From Magicicada septendecula (Eukaryota > Arthropoda > Insecta > Hemiptera > Cicadidae): a stretch of DNA of 64,000 nucleotides. Shown piece by piece: positions 24,048 to 35,095 of this stretch (the stretch's first letter is position 1; every line of letters begins with the position of its first letter). The translations under genes were made by a program, and so were the position numbers. Under the pieces are notes generated by a model. It did not search any database, was not told the DNA's origin, and saw only the letters and a list, made by a program, of their open reading frames with translations. The DNA is taken from contig CM068375.1 of assembly GCA_034769895.1 (NCBI GenBank), forward strand, positions 252,133,542-252,197,541, read 5' to 3'.

Positions 24048-24358
24048 TGAAAATTATAGTTGAATGGGGAGGGGAGAATTTTGTATGTGTACTACGTTAT
24101 CGGCAACAAAGAAGTAGTTCTTTGTTAAAATTGCTTTCCTGGGCTGTTTAGCCGTAATCCAATGTTTTCTGCAAAACCAGATTTTTCGGCAGTGCCATCG
24201 ACTTCCATCTCAGTGAAAATCGACAGCGAAAACGTGAGGTGGTATACGTTAATGACCACAGTACTGTGGTTTAAGGCTGAAGCAATAAGTAGAAAGAAGT
24301 AGTTTCTATGGAAATATTTCATTTCGAATATGATTTTAAATATAAATCTTAGAACATG

Positions 24359-25507
24359 TGTAGTGTTTCCTACGATTTTATTAATTACAAAATGATCTTA
24401 AACTCCCACTTACCTTCTATTTGTCACTCTCTGGCCAGATCGTCTAGTGGTGTAACCCTATTTCGTACAGCGAATTTACCACAACAGAAAATGAAATTAG
24501 GTACTTGAAATGATTAGTCTAACACACATATATCAAGTGAAATAAATTATTAATTTATTGTTTTAAGTTGTGACATTCTCTGCTCTCCTTTCTTTCTAAT
24601 CAACTACAATTATGATTTCTCACTCGATTCTCCAACCTTTAAATTACCTGTATTCAATATTGAGGTGAAGCCCTTTTTTACCAACAACAAATTTTAACAT
24701 ATTTTATTTCTTATATCTAGATTATAATATTAATGAATTAATTAAAGACAACCCAGCGTTTTGCTCACACACACACTCAATCCGTTACACCCCATTTATG
24801 TTAATGAGCTCAACAAAAAAAAAAAATGTTATGATCAATTAAAATGGATTTACGTGTGGCTATTTCCTTAATGTGTATCTGGACGCCAAAGGTTGTAGTT
24901 CTGTGTTCTTGATGGCTTATGGTTTCGTCATAAAAAAATTTTGTAATTAAACTTTAGTCTCGTCTCACTTTCACTATATTCGGTCCAAAATAAATCAGCG
25001 TTTTAAATTATTACTCCATTGCACTGCTTCTACTTTTATTTGTATCACTTTTTAGTCCATATTTTTGGAAGTTTTAATAAGTCCCGGCCCGCAGGCCTTT
25101 TACTGCGAACCGCTCGCAGCCGCCGCTACGTAATAACAGATATTGTTTTTATTTACATTTTTATATACTGGTTTAGACTAAATCTGTGCCCAGCCGGCGA
25201 ACGCACACACTGCTCGCGTCCGTTGCGTTCAGATGTTAATTGCCGACTGAACGAGTTTTTTGCGCGCACACAGCGAAAGAATGTACCAGTTCGTGCCGTT
25301 TCTTGTGTGAACGTTGGCCGAGGTGTGCGCCCTTACACATTCCCAGACGCTTTAATAGCTTTTGTACCTCGTACGGCTGGTTACGCATGAACTACAAAGT
25401 GTTCCAAAAGTCGAAATTTCGTTATCAAAACGTTCAGCTTGGGTTGGTTACAAATTATTTACAATTATTTGGGAATTAAACTAAACCTCTTGGTTTGTAC
25501 CGTTACA
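24359..25507 (+). mobile_element. Solo LTR (1149 bp)
   Basis: The insertion begins TGTAG and ends GTTACA, the TG...CA form of an LTR, and is flanked by the 4-bp duplication CATG (24355-24358 and 25508-25511). It splits the conserved Helentron tail between CTTAGAACATG and GGAAGTCATG, which fixes both borders. No internal retroelement sequence is present, so recombination between two LTRs probably removed it. It contains an AATAAA at about 24990. The retroelement family is not identified. Confidence 0.8.
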
Positions 25508-25545
25508 CATGGAAGTCATGTATGGTTCTCCATACCGATATTTAC

Positions 25546-26114
25546 ATATGTCCCTGAGTTGTAGAAGACTCAAGGCCTATTGATTTTGGGCAAGATCGGT
25601 TACGGGGAAAGGGTAGTTTACCGGAAACATTATTTCTTGTAACAAGAGTAAAGTACTTAATATTGATAAATAAAGTATCCTGATAAGAAGATCTTAATAA
25701 TCCACTGTAGAAACGTAAATGAAATATCTATAAATGAAGAGGCTAGTTGAACAGGGTTGGGGTAATTTTCTATAATTGAAAATTATAGTTGAAGCGGGAG
25801 GGGATAATGTTTGTATGTGTACAACGTTATCGACAACAAAGTAGTAGTTTGTTGTTAAAATTCATTCCCGGGCTGTTTGGCCGTAGTCCAATGTTTTCTG
25901 CAAAACCAGATGTTTCGGCAGTGCCGTCGACTGCCATCATCAGTGGAAATCGAGTGTGATAACGGTTGGTGGTATACGTTAGTGACCACAGTACAGTTAA
26001 GGCTGAAGCAATAAGTGGAAAGAAGTGGTTTCTATGGAAACATTTCATTTCGTAAATGATTTTAAATATAAATCTTAGAACATGGAAGTCATGTATGGTT
26101 CTCCATACCGATAT
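25546..26114 (+). mobile_element. Helentron-like copy F (5'-truncated, long tail)
   Basis: The copy starts inside a minisatellite unit directly after the hairpin of copy D and continues through a complete long tail to the hairpin near 26092-26107. Confidence 0.7.
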
Positions 26115-26258
26115 TTTACTTCCATGTTCCATAAGGAAATGGAAGTATGGTGATTGCAAAAAAAAATGTGGTCGAGTTATTGCAGATTCTGATTGTACTA
26201 CCCTCAAAACATGAAAAAATTTAATTTATCGAAAAGTGTCTGTATATCTATCTGTACA
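26115..26258 (+). mobile_element. Helentron-like copy G (leader only)
   Basis: Only the 5' palindrome, leader and a short GTCT/ATCT tract remain before the next 5' end begins at about 26259. Confidence 0.65.
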
Positions 26259-26380
26259 TTTTTTACTTCCATATTCCATTAAGGAATGGAAGTATGGTGA
26301 TGGCAAAAAAAATCGTGTTCGAGATTATTGCAGATTCTGATTCTACTACACTCAAAACATGAAAAAAGTCGTTTTCCGAA

Positions 26381-26438
<58 letters not shown>

Positions 26439-27458
26439 TTTTTTTCTATGGCAAACGATAACTGCCGCAAATTCAAACAGAATTAAATAATTTTTTGCAT
26501 ACAGCCCTGATTTGTAGAGTACTCACGACCTGTTGTTTTTGGTGAAGATCGGTAGAGGGAAAGGGGTAGTTTACCTGCAACGGTTTTTTTTGTCAAGGGA
26601 AATTTTTTTTTTTGGCAAACGATAACAGCCGCAAATTCAAACAGAATCAAATAATGTGTCGCATACAGCCCTGAATTGTAGAGTTCTCAAGACCTATTGT
26701 TTTTGGTGAAGATCGGTTATGGGAAAGGGGTAGTTTACCTGTAACGTTTTATGTTTTAACAAGGGTATTTCCTATGGCAAACGATAACAGCCGCAAATTC
26801 AAACAGAATCAAAAGATTATTTGCATACAGCCCTAAATTGTAGAGTTCTCAAGACCTATTGTTTTTGGTGAAGATCGGTTAAGGGAAAGGGGTAGTTTAG
26901 CTACAACGTTTTTTTAACAAGGGTATTTTCTATGGCAAACGATAACAGCCGCAAATTCAAACGGAATCAAATAATTTTCTGCATATAGCCCTGATTTGTA
27001 GAGTACTCAACACCTATTGTTTTTAGTGAAGATCGGTTGAGGGGAAGGGGTAGTTTACCTGCAACGTTTTTTATCAAGCGTATTTTCTATGGCAAACGAT
27101 AACTGCCGCAAATTCAAATAGAATCAAATAATTTTTTGCATACGTCAGTGAATTGTTGAGGACTCAAGGCCTTTAGATTTTGGTGAAGATCGGTTAAGGG
27201 GAAGGGGTAGTTTACCAGCAACCTTTTACGTTTTAACAAGAGTAAAGTACTTGAAAATTCATTTAAACTTTTTCAAACAATGGTAATTGTTGAAAATAAA
27301 ATAATTTTGTTGCCAGGCAATAAAATTATAATTTTTTCATTTTAATGTAAATCATATAAGAGAAAATATATCGCGCTTGGCAGGCAAGCGTATCTCAGTT
27401 ATGTACTGTTTACGTTTCCATTTTATTATTATGACTACCGCAGTAAAAAGGCAGGGAA

Positions 27459-27470
<12 letters not shown>
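26259..27470 (+). mobile_element. Helentron-like copy H (short tail, 3' end lost)
   Basis: The leader is intact. The microsatellite is a pure (GT)n at 26383-26434 instead of GTCY. Five minisatellite units run from 26449 to about 27235. The short tail is followed to about 27347, is then interrupted by about 90 foreign bases, resumes at GCAGTAAAAAGGCAGG (27441), and runs into the (CA)n tract. The terminal hairpin is missing. Confidence 0.65.

Positions 27471-27540
<70 letters not shown>
27461..27540. repeat. (CA)n microsatellite
   Basis: About 40 dinucleotide units lie at the broken 3' side of Helentron copy H. Open frames across it encode only repeated His-Thr or Val-Cys and are not genes. 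Confidence 0.95.
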
Positions 27541-27542
<2 letters not shown>

Positions 27543-28039
27543 TCGCGTTATTTCTGGCCTCATTCATGTTTATTTTCTTACATTTGCACGCTTTTTAAAT
27601 GGAAAGTGCCAAAACCCATACCAACATAACGCGTGCAAGCCGAAAAAGTGTCCAGCGTGGATAGCGATTTGCTTCCTGTGGATCGCTGGGCAGTGTAACT
27701 GCACGTGTTTACAGAGGAACGATTCACAGACAGACTTTTCGTCTTTAGGGAATGAACCCTCTGCAAGATGCTGAGGGTCCATGAGTGACTTCGGAGCGCT
27801 CCTTATTTTCCGCGTGTTTGTTCTGTGAAACGTACACTGTAGATTCGTAGCTTTACTCTAAGCAACGCTCAATAGGAAATGTTGAAAATTTTTGTCCACG
27901 GTGTACCCTCATACACACTAAACCTGCTCTGATGTTTTAATTACGGACATCATAATATTAAAACTTTGGAAACTTGAGTACTACTTAATGGAGATCAATC
28001 ATTAACTTATACAAGCCATTAATTTTATGCATATTTGTT
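27541..28039. other. Unassigned stretch
   Basis: The base composition is less AT-rich than the surrounding array. No family or gene was recognised; the frames are short and unremarkable. Confidence 0.4.
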
Positions 28040-28348
28040 ATATATATGTGTACAACGTTATCTGCAACAAAGAAGTAGTTTTTGTTAAAATTCCTTCCTG
28101 GGATATTTGGCCGCAGTCCAATGTTTTCTACAAAACCAGACGTTTCGGCAATGCCATCGACTTCTATCATCAGTGAAAATCGAGTGCGATAACGTGAGCT
28201 GGTATACGTTAGTGACCACAGTACTGTGGTTAAGGCTGAAGCAGTAAGTAGAAAGAAGTAGTTTCTATGGTAATATTTCATTTCGAAAATGATTTTAAAT
28301 ATAAATCTTAGAATATGGAAGTCATGTATGGTTCTCCATACCGATATT
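28040..28348 (+). mobile_element. Helentron-like tail fragment I
   Basis: Only the distal part of a long-type tail is present, ending in the hairpin at about 28326-28341 and CGATATT. It lies about 500 bp beyond the (CA)n tract and is not the missing end of copy H, which is of the short type. Confidence 0.65.
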
Positions 28349-29092
28349 GGTATTTATTGTATGATTTTCTGCTTTGTAGTTGTTATTTTTCCAAAGAAAA
28401 TAGAGTAATCGAGGTTTTAATAGAGTAATCGAGGTTTTACTATTTTTTTTTTTTTTTATAATCAAAAATTACGTAACATAAACGTTTTTCGTTCAAAATA
28501 GTGAGCGAGTTGTTCAACTCAGGATGCTTACTATAGTTATTTTTCAGTGGATTCAGCCTTACTTCCTCAACATTCGATGTCAGTAAACATCATGTGTTCA
28601 CGTGTGTTCGTGCACGGTTATGAGCGTATACGTCATAAGAGTGAAAATCGCGTTTAAAATTATTTTACGGCGTTCATTATTGAACGACGTACTAAAGAAA
28701 GCGACTTTCACGTCCACGTCGTCACCATTGGGCAATGCGTGGCGTACAATGGGCTGCGTTACGCAGCAAACGGAAGAGGGTGAAAGGCGAGCTTCCGGCG
28801 CCTGAAAACCGGAACCGATCGGCTAAGGGAAGAAGCCCCAACAGAAAATCTGGGTCCTCCTACTTTGTTGCGCACAGTTTCGGCTACCTCCATTTTATTT
28901 TCTTAAAGATTCGCTAATTTAAAAATAACCTTCGTAGAAACGTATTACCAAGTTTTTTTTTTGGGGGGGGGGGGAGTGCAGCACCGGCGGATGCTCTAGG
29001 TTCTTATGAGGGGGCCCTACTCCTTATCGCACCCGACTCCTTTATCAGTGAATGAGGTCCTACGATTTTTTGTTAATAGATACATTTTCTGT
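28349..29092. other. Unassigned stretch with short direct repeat
   Basis: A 20-bp unit AATAGAGTAATCGAGGTTTT is repeated in tandem at 28399-28418 and 28419-28438, followed by a T run. An inverted scrap of the dispersed repeat at 14955 lies at 28460-28535. A poly-G run is at about 28964-28974. No gene is supported; the moderate frame at 28602-28805 has no recognisable pattern. Confidence 0.45.
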
Positions 29093-29610
29093 CATGAGGG
29101 TAGTTCGAGAAGTTCTCGGCCTGACACAGAGATAGCTCGAGTAGTATCAAATGGGTACGGCTGTAGCCAAGTTCGAGCCGTTAGATGGCGTACCATAACG
29201 TGTAAGATAGCTGTATTTATTAGTTTGATTGTTGTGCCTAAATAAAGTAAACAGGTTTTTTCGTTTTTCGAAAACCTGATAAAACCGAATGCCGCGCAGT
29301 GACAAAATGTACAAAATACTCGTTATAAAAGGTTTAACGGCAACGGAAACAAAAGCGAGTTGGAGTCTATTTCGGGAGACTCTTCGCCATCGTTTTAACA
29401 GCAAAGAAATTCGATGCTGAATTCCAAAGGAGGGCTCGTATGTCCGTTTGTGACTAAGAACATTCGGGTCTTAGTCAACTAGCCGCTGCAACTAACGAAA
29501 ACATTGAAAAAGTCCATAATGCCATATTAGGTATAGATTAACCGCGGCAATGTAGGAAAGTTATTTCAGCAGATGTAATGGCGTACGGCCTCTCCCATAT
29601 AGCTAGTTGT
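29093..29610 (+). mobile_element. mariner-like transposon, 5' part
   Basis: The left end reads ATGAGGGTAGTTCGAGAAGT and continues GGCCTGACACAGAGATAG, as in mariner 5' regions. A broken frame follows from about 29300 with GLTATETKASWSLF and later AAATNENIEKVHNAILGID (about 29485-29540), which resembles the helix-turn-helix DNA-binding half of mariner transposases. The sequence is cut at 29610 by the hAT-like element and no catalytic half is seen beyond 31332. A second copy of the same 5' region is at 33340-33501. Confidence 0.65.
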
Positions 29611-31332
29611 CAGGGGCGAACCTAGAGGCGTGATATGGGGGATATATCCTCCCCCTGAAATCCGAAAATGTAGGGGCACAAATTTAAACTGGTTGCGTGT
29701 TTTTTTTTTTTTTAATGAAATTAATTGAAAGAGACTGACAATCATTATTATTTTATTTTTTTGTATCGGTCACGTAAGGACCAGATGCCAATTTCAATTC
29801 TTTATTCTGTGTTCTTTTCTTTTTCTCCAATATTCTTTCATCTTTTCACTGTGTCTCTTCTTCCTGTCTTCAGTCCACTTTGAACCTACGTTTTTCTCTC
29901 CTAGCCTGTACTCATTCCATTTTTAACAATTTTTCCCGAAAAACTTCTCTTTCAGTTGCTTCTTCTGCGTGTATATTATTTTTTTCTAAATCCTTTTGGA
30001 CTTCTTTAATCCAACTTGATGTTGACTTCTTCTCCCACAGATATTTGAAGATCTGCTTTGTTAACCTATTGTCGTCCATTCTATATAAATGTCCAAAAAA
30101 TAATAGTCTTCTTTTTCTCATTTTTTCTGTTATATTTTGTATACTTTGATATATTTCATCATTACATCGTAATTGCCAACCTTCTGAAGTTTTTCGTGGC
30201 CCTAATATTTTCCTAATAATTCGTCTTTCCAATATTTCTTGTTTTTCTAAATTATAATTCAATGCTAGACACTCACTTGCATATAGGCATTCTGGCTTCA
30301 CTACTGTACTGTAATGCCTTATTTTCGCATTTTTAGATATGCACTTTTTATTGTAAATATCTTTAGTTATACCATATGCCCTTTCCATCTTATGAATCCT
30401 TTCTTCTATAGCAGATTTTTCTAAACCATTCTCTTGAATTATTTCTCCTAGATACTTAAATTTTGGAACCCTCTCTATTCGACCAACATCTGTTAGCAGG
30501 AATTTTGTCGCATTTTTAATGTTCGTGAGAAATTTGGTTTTTTCTGCAGAAATTCTTAAGCCTGTTCTACTGGCTATGTCCTCTAAAAAATGAACTTATG
30601 TTACTGCAGATATCAGATGTTCAGAAAGTATAGCAAAGCCATCTGCGAATGCCAAACAGTTTATTTCAAAATACGTGTGTTCCTTCTTCCCAACATGATT
30701 GCTGATATTTTGCATTCCTTTAATTTTTCATTCAAATTCTCACTACTTTCTCCAGGACACAGTTGAAAAGAATTGAGGATAAACCATCACCCTGTCTTAC
30801 ACCTGTATTTATTTTGAACGGTTGAGACATTTCTCCCATGAATTTTATTTTTGAGACTGTGTCCGTAAGGCTTTCACGGATTAGATTTGCCAATTTAGAT
30901 ATAACACCGGATTATTTTATCTATAGTTTCTCTATCAACAGAATCAATCATTATATTTTTTAACAAAATTATTTAACATTATTTTACATGCTGTAAAATT
31001 TATATCCACAGCAATTATATACATGCTGGTAACCCTCACTTTCTTAATTTTAACGTTCTCTTTAAAGCATTTGTATTATTCTGTATAATAATTATTTCTG
31101 TATCCATAGAAAGGTATTATTAGGCTTGCAAGACAAACTGGAAACCTATCGGATGTATGTTTTTATTTTATTTTAATGAAATTAGTGAATTTCAGCTATT
31201 ATTTGCCTATTAGTTTTAATTTTTGTACGATTTTCATTATAACATGAGAAAAACAATACTCTAACAAAACGATATGTGGTTGAAAAAATCCCCCCTCCCC
31301 CCTCCCGAAATGAAATCCTAGGTTCGCCCCTG
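29611..31332. mobile_element. hAT-like element carrying a LINE fragment
   Basis: Ends are CAGGGGCGAACCTAG (29611-29625) and its exact complement CTAGGTTCGCCCCTG (31318-31332), a 15-bp perfect terminal inverted repeat. Both flanks just inside are G/C-rich. No convincing 8-bp duplication is seen (CTAGTTGT versus TCCGCTGT), so hAT membership rests on the CAGGGGCG-type end. The interior has no transposase; most of it is a minus-strand LINE piece. Confidence 0.6.
29855..30970 (-). pseudogene. Non-LTR retrotransposon RT and C-terminal fragment
   Basis: Read from right to left, the fragment shows GVRQGDGLSSILFNCVL (about 30740-30800), then LAFADGFAILSEH (about 30610-30655) where the catalytic F-A-D-D has become F-A-D-G. 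After that come FKYLGEIIQENG-type text and a long frame (29912-30388) with VVKPECLYASECLAL and RRLLFFGHLYRMDDNRL. These are features of LINE proteins of the endonuclease-RT type. Frames are broken at several points and the catalytic aspartate is changed, so the copy is dead. Confidence 0.75.
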
Positions 31333-31949
31333 TCCGCTGTTGCTACGTTTCTCTTTTCTCGTTCAAGTGTAGTCAGAAGCAGATACACAAAAGCGTAACA
31401 ATTTATTGTTACAGTTTGTCTTGCATAGATATTGCTTTGTTTTTTAGCACGTCGTGACCATGAACGTTCCGCTCTAAATTATTAATAAACAAGCAAAAGG
31501 CAAACAGGTCTATTTCAAATAGGCTACATAATGCAAAAGAAAATTGGTACCTTTCTTTCCGCAAGCCTTTTATTTTACTAATGAAAATACTTTTAAAAGG
31601 CCACGTACCTTAGTTTTCATTTCAACTGGTTTCATCCTCGCTGCTACTGCTTTCCAAATTTCAAACGAATGGTGTCTATTGTAGTTCTCTACATCCCGTT
31701 GCAAATACTCCCCTATTAACGTGGAATGTCACACACACTGTTGCCGTGTATTTGCATCTATTTCAAGTGCACATTCCTGCGAAATCTGGCAGAAACTAGA
31801 ATTTATTAAAAGGAGTGAAATTCCGTTTTCTCACCATTCCTTAATAGGATAGCATTTATGTTTCAGTGGTAGGGAGACAGTCTTGAAACACTTCGTGCCC
31901 GTGCTGTTGTGCAATTTCGTAATAGGCCTACTGCAATGCTCTCTGTTAT
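31333..31949. other. Unassigned stretch
   Basis: Nothing was recognised between the hAT-like end and the second copy of the GACA-tailed dispersed repeat. Confidence 0.4.
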
Positions 31950-32465
31950 TACTAGCTGCAGAACTCTCTCACTATTTTGAATGAAGTACATTTATTATAA
32001 CAATTGTACACAATGATACAGTAAACACTAAAAATTCGAAACATTCGGATTTTGGTCACAGTTTCTTTTAGTCTCACAACTTGCTCGATTTTTACAATTT
32101 TTATCAAATTTGTTATCTCTTATTTTTGGGCTCTAGGGTCCCAAATTTTGAAGTTTAACACTTATTCAGATGTTAGTTCAAATTCCCTTTAATTTGATAC
32201 CCCACATGGGCTTTTGGGATTTTTTTCACAATTTTGCCCTTCCCTTTTTGCCTCCCGCCCCCCTATTTTTGGGGGAGGATGAGTTTCAAAAACAGCAGGT
32301 TTCTGTAGGGTAAAAGTATGGACACGCATGCGTAGTTTACGAAAATCGGTTGACGCATTCAGAAGTGTTTGTAAGACGTACCCCAAACAGATAGACAGAC
32401 AGTCAAATACCAAACGGTCGAGTTAAAACTTGAGAACTCACTTCCTTCGATCAATTAGAATCTTT
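31950..32465 (+). repeat. Unclassified dispersed repeat with GACA-rich tail, copy 2
   Basis: This is the counterpart of 14955-15635, shorter by internal deletions. It shares the CTGCAGAACTC, CCCCACATG and TTTTTGCCTCCCGCCCCC blocks and the final GACAGACAGTCAAATACC-like segment. Confidence 0.65.
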
Positions 32466-33339
32466 AATAATTTGCGACAACACAGATTTAATGGGAAGCG
32501 AGTGAGGTAGTAGTCTTTCATAACGGTTACAACGTTGTGTTTTGTAGTGGACATATTTCATATTCTGATTATTATTAGCCTATAATGGGTAACTTGCGTT
32601 ATTCTAGCCAATAACGTATTATTATTTGTTGGCAAGCAATTCTTTAACAACGGATTATTAAATAAGTTTTCAAATTTTCAAAAACGTCGAATTCATTTCA
32701 TCTTACGAATCAGCTTTAGAATCACTAATGTTTTGGGGTGAGAGGTACAGACAATTAGAAACCCTCACGACTTCCTGCGTGAGGCACCATAATTCGTTGA
32801 CCGCGGGACACTGACTCTTTAAAAAACAAGAACAACTTCTATCATCCCGTCCCTTCTTAACAACGTCATAGACGTCGTACCAAGACTCTTCTAAAAATTA
32901 TATCCCACAACTTTAAAATAATTGTTCAAGGAGCTGCATCTCCCTTAGCGTATTTCTTTATATGGAAAATCGCAATCTTTGTGAGGCTAAATAACATTTC
33001 GGCCACTGTGAACTTACTTCTTTTTTATAAAAATTGTACATCTCTCGACGAACACTTCTTTTTTATAAAAATTGTACATCTCTCGACGAACACGTGAATT
33101 TGGGAATTTTCCCGAATTGAAGCCGTTCATTTCCCACTTTCTGTGGTGTTTCAAGCCCAGTATAATTCTTATAATTTTACTTATTACTATCATCAGATTT
33201 TATGGCAGAGTTTCATGAATTTAACTGCTAATTACTGCCACACGCACAGTACCTGCAAGACTTACCCGCAGTGTATTTTTCTGTTTCCGAATCTGAAGAA
33301 ATGGTTCGCAAAAAGAAAAGAAAGAAATAAAATCAATTA
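32466..33339. other. Unassigned stretch with tandem 38-bp duplication
   Basis: A 38-bp unit is present twice in tandem at 33017-33054 and 33055-33092 without visible differences, suggesting a recent replication slip. Otherwise no feature was recognised. Confidence 0.5.
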
Positions 33340-33501
33340 TGGAGGCATCGCTGAGACAAACGCCTATGTACTTTATTTGATCACAATGATCAAACTAGAA
33401 AATACAGCTACCTTAAACCATCTGACAGACCAATTGTAGCCGTTTGATACTCCTGGCGCTATCTCTGTGTCAAACCTATAACTTTTCCAACTACTCTCAT
33501 A
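33340..33501 (-). mobile_element. mariner-like 5' end fragment
   Basis: On the minus strand this matches the 5' end of the mariner at 29093: TATGAGAGTAGTTGGAAAAG, GACACAGAGATAGC and AGTATCAAACGG, then a start codon context. Only the untranslated leader is present. Confidence 0.6.
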
Positions 33502-34329
33502 CAAAAAAGGTTGAATTTGCTAAGCTGCCCCTATTCCATTAGCATGGCTACTCTTTTTATTTCTTCTGTGTGAATCATCGTAAACTCGCGATGTGTTTAA
33601 CGTTTTCGGCAGACATTTTGAATTCGTTAGAGATACTGATAGGAATTTTTCATCTCGATGCTTAGTTTTCAAAGCTGTTTAGAAAAGTGCACCACATAAC
33701 TCGTGCTGACGGAGCAAAATTTGAGTACGAATTGTGGCAACGGTGTTTCTGGAACACTCTCATGATTAAAAGTGAACGATAATATTTTCATGCTATTTTT
33801 TATTTATGCATTTTAGTAGGATTTTGTTTCATGATATATGCATAATCCAATAGTTCGTGATATATGTAATGTTACTTTGTACCATCAGAACCGTGTGGTC
33901 GCATATTCAGATGTACGAAATATCCTCAACATTTTAGATGGTATAGACAACGTTTTAACGTTTTGACAATATTTTAACTTTCCTAAGGGAGTGCGCCTTC
34001 GGCCTCCCTCTTAGATCTTCCGCCATTGGGCCTTGCCGTTTGAGTATTCGTGGTGGGGATTAGTTAGGTGTGTGGCTTCCAACTGTGATTTTCAGGTTTT
34101 CCGAGTTTTCTTTAGACTCACATACACGCGCATTATACGGACAACAATAAATCGCCACTTTTAAATTATGAGACGGTCCCCAATCCTCTTCGCTTCCATC
34201 TCGTGGGATGGCAGAGACTAAATGAACAAAACAATTTGTCCTGAGGGTTATTTCAGAGCTGACAGACTACAGTTCTGTAAATAGTATCGTTTTAGTCTGA
34301 TTGGGTATTAACTTGATTTTTTTTTGTCT
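33502..34329. other. Unassigned stretch
   Basis: No gene or repeat was recognised. A short GC-rich patch lies near 33990-34030. Confidence 0.4.
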
Positions 34330-35095
34330 GCTATGCACTATATTCCTATTATACATGCTGTGTCTGTAGAGGCTGTATCTTCTTCTTCTGATAGTTCCTG
34401 TCCGTTTTGGATGTCGGATATCATACAGGCTGTTTTAATTTTCTGCACCGCTGTACGGAATAAGTCAGTTGTATTCATATCAAACCAGGTCCTTAAATTT
34501 CTCAGCCATGATATTCTCAGTCGCTCAACTCCTCTCTTTCCAAGTACTTTTCCGTGTAGTATGGACTGCAATAAGTAAAATCACTGTTCATTTCTCATGA
34601 GATATCCCGGATTCTGAAGCTTTCTTATCTTCACTGTGTTAATAACTTCCCTATCTTTCTGCATCTTTTTAAGAACTTCAACATTAGTTATATGTGCTGT
34701 CCATGAAATACTCAGTATTCTACAGTAGAGTCACATTTCGAAAGATTCCCATTTCTTAGTTGTGGCTTCAGTCAAAGTCCAAGATTCTACACCATAGAAG
34801 AGGACCAAGAATACGTAGCAGTGTAGAAATCTCATCTTCGTGTTTATTGTTAAATCGTGACTTTTGAATAACTGCTCATTCTAGTGTACACTGATCTTGC
34901 CTTTTCAATTCTGCTCTTTACTTCTTGAGACTGGTTACATTGTTCATTGACTATAGTACCAAGATATGTAAATTGGCTTACATGTTCAACTGGCCTTTGG
35001 TTTGTATTAAGGGTGCAGTTTGTGAACTTATTCTTGGATACAATCATTAGCTTCATTGTATTAAAATTGATGTCTAGACCATATCAACGGCTGCT
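34330..35095 (-). pseudogene. LINE C-terminal fragment
   Basis: The minus strand reads VEHVSQFTYLGTIVNEQCNQ (about 34920-34990), then text like LFYGVESWTLTEATTKKWES (about 34740-34800), and ends with RGVERLRISWLRNLRTWF (about 34470-34540) and FRTAVQKIK. This order is the region after the RT palm of LINE proteins. Several frame breaks are present. Orientation is opposite to the host gene. Confidence 0.7.

Larger units (their letters stand above)
21813..25545 (+). mobile_element. Helentron-like copy D (long tail, two insertions)
   Basis: The 5' end at 21813 has a variant palindrome and a short microsatellite (21938-21955). About eleven minisatellite units run to about 23640. The long tail is interrupted by a 266-bp hammerhead-bearing insertion (23782-24047) and by a 1149-bp solo LTR (24359-25507). 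The last 34 bases with the hairpin resume at 25511-25545. Confidence 0.75.
16659..28348 (+). mobile_element. Helentron-like (DINE-1/HINE-type) head-to-tail array
   Basis: At least eight full or partial copies of one family lie in the same orientation. A complete copy has a 5' subterminal inverted repeat ACTTCCATATTC with an adjoining imperfect palindrome, a conserved 100-bp leader, a (GTCY)n microsatellite, a minisatellite of about 150-168-bp units, a 3' tail with the complement GAATATGGAAGT, and a terminal hairpin GTATGG-TTCT-CCATAC followed by CGATAT. This is the architecture described for Helentron-derived non-autonomous elements such as Drosophila DINE-1. No Rep/helicase gene is present. 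Two tail types occur: a short one (copies at 16659, 18525, 26259) and a long one (copies ending at 21812, 25545, 26114, 28348). Several copies abut directly, 3' hairpin to next 5' end. Confidence 0.75.

Noticed and set aside
25019-25390. 123-codon frame inside the solo LTR
   Set aside because: LTR sequence, no recognisable domain, and only moderate length.
28602-28805. 67-codon frame with mixed composition
   Set aside because: No family pattern, no splice or transcription signal, and overlapping alternative frames.
33143-33439. 98-codon frame as a possible upstream phosphatase exon
   Set aside because: It shows no SEC14 sequence and its right part overlaps a mariner leader on the other strand.
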